A stretch of 64,000 nt of DNA, from positions 25,541,369 to 25,605,368 of the forward strand of contig OX344754.2 of the NCBI GenBank assembly GCA_947034885.2, read 5' to 3'. The notes under the pieces are model-generated. The model had not been told where the DNA came from. It worked only from the letters and a program-made list of their open reading frames with translations, and made no database searches. This stretch comes from Thuidium tamariscinum (lineage: Eukaryota > Streptophyta > Bryopsida > Hypnales > Thuidiaceae). Of this stretch, positions 35,381 through 45,870 are shown piece by piece (the first letter of the stretch is position 1; the number at the start of each line of letters is the position of its first letter). A program made the translations under genes and the position numbers.

Positions 35381-38320
35381 GAATTTTATACTTTCTAACT
35401 TGTGCCTCATTCAGGACTATTGAATATTTCAAATTCAGTTGCTTTGGCAAACTTCTTCGAAATTGGGATGGCATATAATTATTTTCAAATGTACTTGCAT
35501 GAAGACAAAAGAAATGTAGATGACGAATGTTATAATAGGAATGTTTTATATTCAAATTAAATTCCGACAGGACTCTATTGTTTAATTACAAAGAACTAAT
35601 GGACACTATTTACAATCCCGAACTGTATATACAGATTCTACTATTTTCTCCTATGCCGAATTTCCCATTGCAATGTTCTTTGAATTTATTGAATCATATT
35701 ATAGGTTCAAGAAGATAATGAATGATTCGTTTGTATTGTTTTTGCACTTAAGGAAATCATGGTCGTAGTGTAAGTAATTAGTAATAGTGTACTAATAGGA
35801 GTAAAAATTATATAGAATTTGAGTTTTATTTTTTTCTCCCATAATTATTCAATTGCCTACTTTTGAAACTTGTTCAAGTGTGTTGGATTCTTTTAAAAAA
35901 GGAACCCATGAGTGTGATCTTATTTCTTGCAGGATTTGAATTGAGTCATGTCTAAAAAATAGATAGTAATTGTCTTTATTTGAATGTAAAAAAGTTACAT
36001 AAAAATTACTTACTTTTATTGTCATAGCAAAGTTAGTAAGGTATTTAGAAATAAATGAGACTTTCATCTTCATTCTCATTGTTTTTAAGATAATCCAATG
36101 AACTAAAAAAGTACTAGTGGCTTAAAAAGAGTAATGGAGTTTGGTCTCCATTCTTATTGTACATTATAATAAGATTAAATTCAATAAAAAATCAACTTGT
36201 AGAAATTATGTGTGTATAAGAATACTTCATGCAAATTGCATGTTATATTGTTCCAATCAAATAATTATAATTTAATTTTGTCTTAATGTTTAGGATGTTT
36301 AGGGAAATTGAATGAGCTTTAAGAGCTCAAAAGTTTAGGAGGCTACAATTTTGAATTTCCTATGTTTTTGAATTCCATTAAACATTAGCAACGTCTATAA
36401 TTATTTTAAGCATATTAGTCAAACTAGTCAAACTTAAGGACTTGAACAACCAAGTTTTACTAATGAAAAACCACTTCAAGTTTTATTTCAATTGTTCATG
36501 AATAATTTTCAAAGGGTATGATGTACAAATTGTAATTTCTTTGTGCTTCTTGTAGGACGTATACAAATATTTTTAAATTGTACGTTTTTTCCCCTATGCT
36601 TTGACATTGACAAAAATGTCCTTTACTAGATTTTTGTTCATAGAGTACAATGTCCCATTCATTTAGGATGATATAAATGTCGGAGTAGAAGAAAATAATG
36701 AACCCTACAATTTTTCTTCACTTGGTTTCATATTCTTTTTCAACAAAGGTCGGAAGACTTTGAATTGAGAACTTTAAAATTCCGTGGCAAAATGAAATTT
36801 GAAAGAACGTCTACATTCTACGCGTGAAAAGTTTTCTCCTTATGAAATTCTATGCCTTAAAGGGGACTAGTTCTAGACCATACAATTGTAAGAGAATGTA
36901 GTTATTATGTAGAATCTAAAAATCTCAATAATTTTAACCCTAAAACTCTAACTTTTGAATCTTAAATCCTAGACACTGGACCCTAAAATCCTAGAAGAAG
37001 AAATCTTAAATTTTGATTTTGAAATCCAATAGTTTCATAGAAAGAGGAGTCGTATTTCCCCTTATTATTCACCATTACCACGCAAAAACTATAATACTTA
37101 CTCCGAAGCAAAAGGATTCGAAATATCCCTTTCAATTCACAAACAATGTGGAACCTCAAAATTTACTTAGAAGATTTTTTCCTAAACTTAAAGTATTGTT
37201 TATTTCAAAATTTGGGATTGTAGATTATTTCCTGAATTGAGTGGCAAGGCAATATACAGTAGAAAGAATAACTGTGCTTTATTCCAATCATAGTACGGAA
37301 CGTGAATTGAAATTCTTGAGAGAATTTTATGCCATAATGACAACGGAGAAAAGGAAAAGCCTGTCAAAAAGCAGGGAATAAAGGGAAGATAAGAATTTGG
37401 ATACAAGCTGAGGTCAATGATCCTCCATAACCTCATATAATGGCCAAAAAAAGATTGGAATTTTGACCTTGGCTACATGCGGCAAACTGGACCTGTGCCC
37501 TTTTTTAACAATAGAATGTAGTTTTAGAAGTACTTGTTCAAAAATATACTGTAAACTTTGAGATACTATCAATGTTTTTCCGGATACAAATGAAACGGAA
37601 TACTATTTATGTTGAGTCTAGCCATGAAGTGTCTTACAGCTTTAGAAACGGACCGGAATCATTCAATGCCAGTATCCCGCGCCTGCCCTTTTCCAATAAC
37701 AGAAAAAGGAAGCCAACAAATTCCGATCAGCAACCAAGAAATTGCATGGGTTCCTTCCTAATTCAAACGTCTCAATTGTACTTGCCGCCTTCGTCCCTCC
37801 CGCCAAGAAATTATCATCATTCAACCTATATTCCAACTCCTTCCGGAGGGTGAGCGTTCTCTCATTTTCGTTAACACATTCTTGAGGTCTCTTGCTGCTC
37901 TTCGGTTTGCGCGCGGCGTGTTCTGCGAACGTTAGGTGTTGTGTGCATTTCGAAGGTTGTTTGTAGTACGTTGTAGAGTTCCGCGGTGTCGAAGGCTGTG
38001 GTGGAAAGCTTCGGTGACTTGGGTATGGCATACACTTTCTTGTAGTCTCCGCAGGGTTTTCTGAATTCGCTCTGAACATTTCTGTTGTCGGATACTGGAG
38101 TCTGTCAGCAGTCCTCGTCGATAGATGTATTTGCTTGTTGATTGTATATGCTAGTTTCACGAACCCCAGTGGTGCAAATTGCGATACATTGTTGTGTGCT
38201 ACGATTGTGCTATCGATGATCTCAGGGAATGCAAGAGGACTCCTATTTTCGCGCCGCAGAACCCGGAACATAGAAGTGTTCGATTGTACAGAATAACTTC
38301 CGTGAAATCCGGAGCTATTT
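35381..38320. other. AT-rich region and 5' flank of the DUF7869 gene
   Basis: Nothing coding is recognised in 35381-37560. From about 37840 to 38280 the sequence is richer in G and C and has the look of a promoter or 5' leader of the downstream gene (for example CGCGCGGCGTGTTC near 37910). A minus-strand frame across 37663-38271 has no recognisable features. Confidence 0.45.
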
Positions 38321-38515
38321 AGCTCGACTCAACCTAAATGTAGCCGATTGTCACGCCCAAGTTCATGTTGGGGACCCTTTTAGCTCGACTCGACCTAAAT
38401 GTAGCAGATTGTCACGTCCAAGTTCATGTTGGGACCCTTTTAGCTCGACTCGACCTAAATAAACCACTCATTAAGAATATATCTTTTATTACTATTGTTT
38501 AGGTCGACTCGACCT
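38321..38515. repeat. Upstream palindrome array, about 60-bp phased
   Basis: Cores start at 38321, 38382, 38442 and 38501 (61, 60 and 59 bp apart), with three more at 38624, 38792 and 38955. The best copies read AGGTCGACTCGACCT inside TTTA...TAAA, an odd-centred perfect palindrome of 21 bp. The second and third units are whole 60-bp direct repeats that include GATTGTCACG and AAGTTCATGTTGGG. Confidence 0.8.
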
Positions 38516-39059
38516 AAACTAGATATCAGATGAAATCCAGAAATTATCACCATCTATGATGAAGTACACCATGATTTTTCAGGTTATAAAAATTAATTAC
38601 AATGAATAGAGACTAAACAGTTTAGGTCGAATCGACCTAAATGGTGAATATATCACAATGTCCGGTTCACTGTTTTGTATTATTGAAATGAACAGAATGT
38701 TACTTTATATACGGTGATTATCTTTACTCAATACAAGAACAGTCATGTGATGACTATATAATAATGCCTTATCCTTAGATTTGATCTTTTTAGGTCGACT
38801 TGACCTAATTTACATTCTACAGTTACTCTGATTAGAAACTATGTTATGTTTGTCTTCCGAGATACAATTGTTGTTTCTATTGACAATTCATTTAATATCC
38901 ACTTGCTACTGTCTTGGAAAGATACTTCAAATTCTAGCGTACGATGGATGTTTTAGGTCGAGTCGACCTAAATGGTACATAGAAGAAGACTTTCTTCTGT
39001 GTTTCTATTACCTTCCAATTGTAGCTAATTTGAGAGTCTGATTGTTTGATTCAGATATC

Positions 39060-41897
39060 ATGTCTTCCTCGATCATTCCAGGGGGTTCTATGGACTCTTC
39101 AGACAACGAGTTTCAGGTTCTCGAGGGAATGAATATCGGCATTCCTGAGTGTGAAGGGTTGCCGCGCCGACTTTGGAATACAATGTGTGTTACGCTCTAC
39201 AACATTCAAGGAACGCTCGTTGGGGAGGGAACTTGTCATAGCGTATCCTCAGACCTTGTCCTGGGTGCAAATGGTCCTCTTGGAGACACACATGTTGCAA
39301 TTCACATCTCAAAGACGCACTCTGAGGAAGACATCCCCCGGGAGCGGGTCTATTCATTGATGGCCTGGTCAATTGATTACGTGCACTGTCGAGGGGCTAG
39401 TCTTCGCGACCACGAAGCTCGGGATAATTTCAACCGCCTCCAAGCAAGTATTTTGAATCCTCCATCACTTACATCTTCTCGACCTTACACAAGTGTCGTT
39501 CGAAATCCTCCACGTGAAGTTGGATTGAGGGCGAAGGAACTTCTCACACAAGAGTCCATCAACGCTGTCTCCAGCAAAATCTGCTGCGCCAAAAATTGCA
39601 TTCAGCCGTTTCCGAGGGAGAAGATAAAATCATTTCGGGAACGCATGTACCAGCGTTCGACGTTCAAGTTTAGGGCCCATATGAAGACGGAAGTTCATAG
39701 GTCCGTGCACCGTGATCCAAGTGGGAGGAAGATGGTTGTCGTGGAGGGGATCAGTGTGTGCATGCGGGCGTGGATGCTCATTTCTGGAGTCCCTGAGGCT
39801 ACATTCTACCGCTACCAAAGATATGCAAACAACAATCGAGAAGCAAGGGACCATGGCAACTTCGGTTTGCTGAAGCCAAGGCAACACACTGAACAGGCAG
39901 CCGCTACGCTAAAGTGCATCCTCGAAAACGAGGCAGACCACATGCCACATAAAACACGGAGTATGAAGTCTGGAGAGAAGGTGGTCTCTATGATTTTGCC
40001 ATCAACCTTTCAATGGAAGGGGCAGATGAAAACAATCAATGAAACAAACGCTGCCTTCGGCTTGAGAGATATCTCGCTCTCCAATCTGAGTAAAATAAGG
40101 TCCAAGAAATTCTCTGAATTTGAAGTGAAAAAGCCAGGGGACAATTTTGCTAGATGTGCCACTTGTGATCAGTTGCAGGAGTTGAGGAAGAGTGCTTTGG
40201 CTGGATCTGTCAGCGCATTGAAGTGGTCACGTAGGTTGGACAAACATCTGGCTATCGCACGTGCCCACAGAGAGTACTACTACGCCAATCGATACCGCTG
40301 TTTCAATTCTCCGCATGAGTGCCTCACGATCATGCACGACAAGATGGATCATGCCAAGACGGCTTGCCCAGTATTCTCACACAAGAGTAAGGACACCGAT
40401 GGCTTGGTGAAGTTGCCAATTTCTGTCACGGGCATGATTGCCCACGGACATGGTGACGTCCGGTATGCCCATTATGGCTTGGATATCTTCCCCCATGATT
40501 CAAACTACACTATCGGCTCCATGGCGAGGTTGTTACGAGATTTGGAGGAACCGCCAAAGTCTTCTTCAAGAATGTTGTTTGTGGGGTCAGGGTCCACCAA
40601 CTTATTTCAAAGGGTTTTGAAGGGTGCAGAAATGTGTGAAGCATCACTACCGCCGCCACCACAAACCTTTGTTTTTGGAACACCATTGCCTCCGATTCTT
40701 AATGTGCAGATGGACAATGCCACAGGTGACAATAAGAATCGGTATGTTTTTTGTTTCTGGTCTCTTCTTGTCGCCAACAAGATTTTTCGAGAAGTTTACG
40801 TGAACTTCATGATTGTTGGGCACACACACGATGACATCGATGCGTTGTTTGGGAGATGGAGTATGCTATTGAAGAAGGAGAATTTCCCAACAGTTCCAGC
40901 ACTCATGAAATCGTTCATGGACGTGGAATCTATTCCAACTATTCCCCACCTCATTGAGGAGGTGCCGGACTTCAAGGGATTTATAGCAGGTTCATTTGTT
41001 GATGGTGATGAGATCCTTGTTGGACATACAAAGCCACAACAAGTGAAGTTCTACTTGGATTCAAATGGAGTTCCAGTCATGAAGTACAAATTGCTTTGTA
41101 CTGATCTTGAATGGTTAGGGGAGGATGGTAGAGGTATCAAGTTGTGGAAGGAAGATTCTGAGGGACGTAGTCTGTGGCCTCGTGGAGTGCCATTGCCTGT
41201 TTCCCCCAAACCAATGAGAGGATTGGAAGACATTGAAAAAGGCATTGGAGGCTTTGTGAAGTATTGGGAAAACTTATGTAATGCAGATGTCACAGGAGAG
41301 TGTCGAAGGCGTTACGAGCATGTGGTACACTATTGGCGTGATGTGAAGAATGCTTTGCAAGAACCACTACTTCCATGCATGGTTTTGAAGGACGGTTTCT
41401 GGCCAAGTACTAGAGTTGAAGCCACTAAAGCCGATCAATTAGGAGAAGATGGGGATGAACTTGAGGAGTTTGGGGAGGACGATGCTTATGTTGGGCCTTT
41501 GCGTGGTCGTCCGCAACCATCTTTCAGGGTTGGTCGTGATCTCTTTGAAGGTTATTTTGTAGCAGTTCGTCCAGCAGATGGTGATACACGGCCAGTTTGG
41601 ATTGCAAGGGCATTGTCTAATCCGGATTGCAATCCGGAGCACCCGAATTGTGTGCTCATCCAATACTTCCGTCCGACATCAAGAGACCAGGATGTGCGAG
41701 ACTACTATACTGGTTGGGATAGTGCAAGAGGTCTGCGTTGGAAGGTGGACATAAATGATCCTCCAATTTGGGAGCATACTAATGCTTTGATGACAGCATG
41801 GAAGTCTCAAATCAAGAAAGATACTCGACAGTGCTTGTTGAAGATTCCACCTACTCAAATTGAAGTGATAAACCGGAGCCTTGAAATGTTTACTTGA
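39060..41897 (+). CDS. DUF7869-domain protein, possible transposase
   Basis: Intact frame of 945 codons from the ATG at 39060, with no introns or stops. The C-terminal half has the pattern I associate with DUF7869 proteins: QMDNATGDNKN with D552, then VGHTHDDID with H588, H590, D591, D592 and D594, within a region of alternating strands and helices. Spaced Asp residues of this kind suggest an RNase H-like metal-dependent fold; that is inference. C366-x2-C369 may be half of a zinc site. HGHGD near residue 460 is also typical of the family. The N-terminal 350 residues are unfamiliar, with a basic helix-rich stretch that could bind DNA. The gene sits between palindrome arrays. DUF7869 has no assigned activity that I know of; cellular location is unknown. 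Confidence 0.75.
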   Translation: MSSSIIPGGSMDSSDNEFQVLEGMNIGIPECEGLPRRLWNTMCVTLYNIQGTLVGEGTCHSVSSDLVLGANGPLGDTHVAIHISKTHSEEDIPRERVYSLMAWSIDYVHCRGASLRDHEARDNFNRLQASILNPPSLTSSRPYTSVVRNPPREVGLRAKELLTQESINAVSSKICCAKNCIQPFPREKIKSFRERMYQRSTFKFRAHMKTEVHRSVHRDPSGRKMVVVEGISVCMRAWMLISGVPEATFYRYQRYANNNREARDHGNFGLLKPRQHTEQAAATLKCILENEADHMPHKTRSMKSGEKVVSMILPSTFQWKGQMKTINETNAAFGLRDISLSNLSKIRSKKFSEFEVKKPGDNFARCATCDQLQELRKSALAGSVSALKWSRRLDKHLAIARAHREYYYANRYRCFNSPHECLTIMHDKMDHAKTACPVFSHKSKDTDGLVKLPISVTGMIAHGHGDVRYAHYGLDIFPHDSNYTIGSMARLLRDLEEPPKSSSRMLFVGSGSTNLFQRVLKGAEMCEASLPPPPQTFVFGTPLPPILNVQMDNATGDNKNRYVFCFWSLLVANKIFREVYVNFMIVGHTHDDIDALFGRWSMLLKKENFPTVPALMKSFMDVESIPTIPHLIEEVPDFKGFIAGSFVDGDEILVGHTKPQQVKFYLDSNGVPVMKYKLLCTDLEWLGEDGRGIKLWKEDSEGRSLWPRGVPLPVSPKPMRGLEDIEKGIGGFVKYWENLCNADVTGECRRRYEHVVHYWRDVKNALQEPLLPCMVLKDGFWPSTRVEATKADQLGEDGDELEEFGEDDAYVGPLRGRPQPSFRVGRDLFEGYFVAVRPADGDTRPVWIARALSNPDCNPEHPNCVLIQYFRPTSRDQDVRDYYTGWDSARGLRWKVDINDPPIWEHTNALMTAWKSQIKKDTRQCLLKIPPTQIEVINRSLEMFT

Positions 41898-42271
41898 GGG
41901 GTTATAGTTATGAAGACCTACTTCATATGGTAGTGTTGAGGTTGCATCACATATGTCCTCGAGTGTTTTTATTGCAGCAGTTGGTTTGGATTGGATTTGG
42001 TTTTGATTTGTCTCTGCTGTTAATTGTCTTACATTGCATATCGGTTTCTAACAAACCATTGCATTAGGTGTTAGTTTAATTGTTTTGATTTTCCAAGTAC
42101 TTTTAATAAAAACTATTTTTATAGCGAATGGAATTGTTACTGCAAGTTATCATTGAGTACTAGGTACCTTCAGCGTATTTTTGCATTCAATGTATGAATG
42201 CCTGATGTGGAGGTTGAATAAATCCATAAATTAATGGATTTATAGATGTATTTGGTGAAGAGTTACGTTTT

Positions 42272-42409
42272 AGGTTGAGTTGACCTAAATTGCATTTTCT
42301 TCGTAGTTGTTTTTTAGAGGTGCAATCAAATTAGGTTGATTCAAACTAAACAACAGTGCATTTGTGGATTAACTTTTGGCATAGGATGCTATTTAGGTTG
42401 AGTCGACCT
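42272..42409. repeat. Downstream palindrome array
   Basis: Cores at 42272, 42333 and 42395 (61 and 62 bp apart) read AGGTTGAGTTGACCT, AGGTTGATTCAAACT and AGGTTGAGTCGACCT. They are C-to-T decayed versions of the upstream core, at the same spacing. Confidence 0.75.
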
Positions 42410-43440
42410 AAAGTGTTAGTTCAGTTCTAGTTTTGGTTTCATGGAGCCGCCATCATGTTGTCTACGATTATTGATTGATGGGAGATTTTTTTATTTTTTT
42501 GAGTTCATTCAAATTGAATGGAATGTGTTTCTTCATCTTTGCAATTTAGGTTCGATCATTGTGAGCAATTAAGCTCTTCATTAATGAAACGAAGATTTGC
42601 AGCCCCTATCGCAGGATAATGTGTTCACTTTTCACTTTGGGGCTTCATATTTAATCAAGGAAATGTAGTTTGGTTGCATCCACTCATACAATTTTTATTT
42701 TCAAATATGAAGAAGATGGTGACAGTTTTACTATGTTCACAGTAAAAAAAATTAGGTTTTTATTATTATTTATATAACTACTTCTTTAAAAAATGACTAA
42801 ATTAGAAGAACGATTGAATTCCATTCTATCAAAAATGTTGTATTTGAAATACATTTTATTCTAGTGAAGCTGTTCTAATGGATATTCTGTAGTATGGAAG
42901 TCAAAATGGTATATGATCTTTGTTAAATATGTTTTAGTGAATGAAGCCGTTGGCTCAAATTGATTTTGTTGTAATTAGCTTTGACAAAGAATTATAATAG
43001 TTTTAGGTATTCTATGATTCTCTGAAAACGCTTTGAATTTCATTAATATCAAGTTTGGATCTTGAATGAGCTTTCTTTTATGAGCTTATCCTTTTTTAAT
43101 ATTGATTTATCATTTTTGAATTCTTGAGATAATTATTTCATTTATTTTCAAATAATGCTGAAAAGTGTTTTTTGTGCTATTAACACAGGTTCTGGAGTAT
43201 AGTTTTAGAATTTTAGAAAAGAATTCTATTTTCACTCTATATAATAATATAATTTCCACTTTCTATTTGTAAAATCTTATAAGTCTTATTTTATAAAGTG
43301 TTACTGTATTAGTGTCAATTGTAATATGTAGAATTCAATTGTCAGGTCTATATATATTCAATTAGGACATTAAAAAATTACAAAAAATTGTGTTTGAGTT
43401 CTAAATACAACCTTACTCTAGCTCAGTATCAGGATAGCGC
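42410..43440. other. AT-rich spacer
   Basis: No gene seen. A decayed transposon end may lie here, but I could not identify one. Confidence 0.5.
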
Positions 43441-43457
43441 CTACGGCTTAATTAAAT

Positions 43458-43560
43458 GGAGGTCAACAGGATTCGAACCCGGACCTCCAATCATACAACA
43501 ATCAGTCTCTTGCATCGCTTCCCGCAATATACCCTAACTGAATAGGGTGACTACCAAAAG
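43458..43560 (-). repeat. tRNA-like SINE remnant
   Basis: The minus strand holds GGTTCGAATCC (complement of 43469-43479), an exact Pol III B box, inside a GGAGGTC...GACCTCC stem. A box-like sequence upstream is weak and no acceptor stem closes around the whole, so it is not a functional tRNA gene. A tRNA-derived SINE or a tRNA pseudogene fits best. Confidence 0.4.
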
Positions 43561-43845
43561 GAAAGATTCACATATGAATAGGTAAAGTGCAACATTCACT
43601 AGGTACTAGTTTGTATGAAATATTGTAACTTTGAATAGAAACACGAAATTAAGATTAGAGATGCTATATTTCCACGACTTTAACCTATCATTTTAATGGA
43701 AATTACAATTTCTAACTTGTGAAATGAGATCCATTCGAACTAAATTAAATACAATTATAGATGGTTTTTTGGCCCTGCGAATGGATAATATTATTTTGGG
43801 AGGTCCTCAATCTACCAAATTAATGAATATGATGTTCTTGGGGCA

Positions 43846-45870
43846 TTGAGAGACATTATTCTAACCTATCCGCACATATTTGCGCAAGGCTGCATGGCAC
43901 ATGCATTGGATTTGATGTTGGAAGATTGGTCCAAGATTCAGGAATTTTCCGATTTAATTGACAGGGCAAGAAGATTGTGCCAATACATTCGAAACCATCA
44001 TGCAACCATGTCGGTTTTTCGTGAGTTGAGTCCAAACCTACAACTCGTAGTGCCTAGCGAAACTCGCTTTGCTTGTAATTTCCTCATGTTACAGCGAGTG
44101 GTGAAACTCAGAGGAGTCTTGGAGCAGTTGAATAACCACCCCCGTGTTATAAATTACTATGATACCCTACGAAACGAACAGAATGGACCACAGGCAGCTA
44201 CCGCTTCATGTAATGTCAGAAGAACCATTGAAGATGTGGCCTTTTGGCAATGATGTGTGAATTACGTGTACATGACTGAAGACGTATTGAAGGCTTTGCG
44301 TGTGTTTGATGGACGAGAACCAGCCATGGGTCGGGCGTGGCTCGTGATGCACAACTTGCGAAGACACGTGTATTCTTTGAGAGAACCGCCTTTTAGCTTA
44401 CGAGATGACATAGCAGTCACTTTGGAGAGATCTTTCAATGAAAGATGGGACATGATTTTTGAAGATACGTACTACGCCGCGGCCCTTTTGAATCCATACC
44501 TCTTGGATAACGTGGCGCTCAGGGTAGACGGAACTGCGCTACGTGCATTGTACAGAGTCATCCACAAAATGGAAGATGTAGTGGGTGTCACTTTTGATGA
44601 TGTGTTGGCGGAATTAACTCAATTTGAGGAGGGTAGTGGACCGTACAGTGCAGCTGAGACACCCAACATCCGTGTGACACAAATGCTTCCCCACCAATGG
44701 TGGCATAGGGTTGGAGATCGGGCTCTTTCAAAAATTGCCGTGCGTATTCTATCCCTCACGTGTTCGGCCAGCTCTTGTGAAAGGAATTGGAGTATGTATT
44801 CCTTTGTTCACAATAGGGTCCGAAATCGATTAGCCCCCGTAAAGGCAGAGTCATTGGTATATATTTATACTAATAGCCGTGTACTTCAGGAAAGACCAGG
44901 AGCCGATCCAGTTCGTTGGTATGATGCAAATATATACTCGGAGGATTCCGATCCAGATGCCCTTGGTCCGATCCCTTTGAATGAACGCAATCGGGAATTT
45001 GACGCAATGCAAGCAGAGGAAGAAGAAGAGGTTGGTGTGGAAGCCAATGAAGCACCTCAAGAGTATCCGGCGAACCCAGATCTTTGGAGGCGAGGTGCCG
45101 ATCACCTCGAGGAAGCGAGAAACTACTATGGAGATGTTGACGATGGAGAGGAAGAACCCGTTGGTGGTCGTTGGGGTCCTTGGGTACCCAATCCTCATCG
45201 TAATCCTTCACCTCCTCTTCCTCAAAATGAAGGGGTCGCAGAAGTCCAAGCTTTGTCATCTTCTTTAGAGGCCGCCAATCCAAATGACGATGACGTGGAT
45301 GATGGTATCTCCCATAACAACAACGACAATGATGACGACCTCCCTCCAAGAAATGGCGGCGGAAATGGAAATGGAAGCAATAATGGAAGTGGCGGTGAAA
45401 ATGAAAATCGCGGCGGAAATGGAAATGGTGGCGGAAACATGGGGAGGACTACAAATCCAAATTGTGGAGGATCTTCTCACAATCAAGATGGCAATACAGG
45501 GCCTACAAGAATGGGAGCATCAGTTCGTAGCAATATTGTTGTTGAACGACACCATGACAAAAACGTTAGAAATGCAAGAATGGCACGCCCCATTGGAAGG
45601 AATCAATCGGCAAGTAATGTGAGAAGGCGTTTTGATCCAGAGCATGTAGACTACAATGATGTTTTTGCATTTATTGACGCACCAGAAGACCTTGCGCGTG
45701 AACCCACTCCAGTTGGTTCTGACCAAACTAGCCAAGCGCCACATTCCCTAGACCCATCTTCACCAGCAACTTCCAATGCCATCCAAAGACCTTTTGAAGA
45801 AGGGTTAGGCTCTATGAGAAATGTTGATATGACTCCTCAAAACATTTCTCGTGGTACTGTTGGTGGTAGA
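43846..45870 (+). pseudogene. hAT transposase 2, truncated 5' end, split by element C
   Basis: Starts in the middle of the RNase H fold (YPHIFAQGCMAHALDLML, matching CVVHALNLLLKDW of hAT 1), so the BED finger, DUF659 and the first two catalytic Asp residues are missing. A single TGA at 44251-44253 stands where hAT 1 has Arg, as expected from CGA to TGA. The hATC region with SASSCERNWSMYSF is at about 44690-44880. It is followed by an acidic region and a Gly/Asn-rich stretch (about 45350-45450). The frame is cut at 45870 by element C, whose duplication GTAGA occupies 45866-45870 and 49657-49661; it resumes in phase at 49662. It is related to hAT 1 but clearly a different lineage. Confidence 0.85.

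Larger units (their letters stand above)
38321..42409 (+). mobile_element. Candidate transposon carrying a DUF7869 gene
   Basis: A single intact gene is bracketed by ten copies of a palindromic site, seven upstream and three downstream, with about 60-bp spacing on each side. Subterminal arrays of palindromes around one ORF are a hallmark of DNA transposons whose enzyme binds the arrays. I did not find terminal inverted repeats or a target duplication, so the limits given are only those of the palindromes. The alternative is a host gene with an unusual promoter and 3' region. Confidence 0.45.

Noticed and set aside
37663-38271. 202-codon minus-strand frame
   Set aside because: No recognisable motif and composition of a plus-strand leader; probably chance.
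43458-43560. Functional tRNA gene on the minus strand
   Set aside because: An exact B box is present, but no closing acceptor stem or convincing A box; best kept as a SINE-like remnant.
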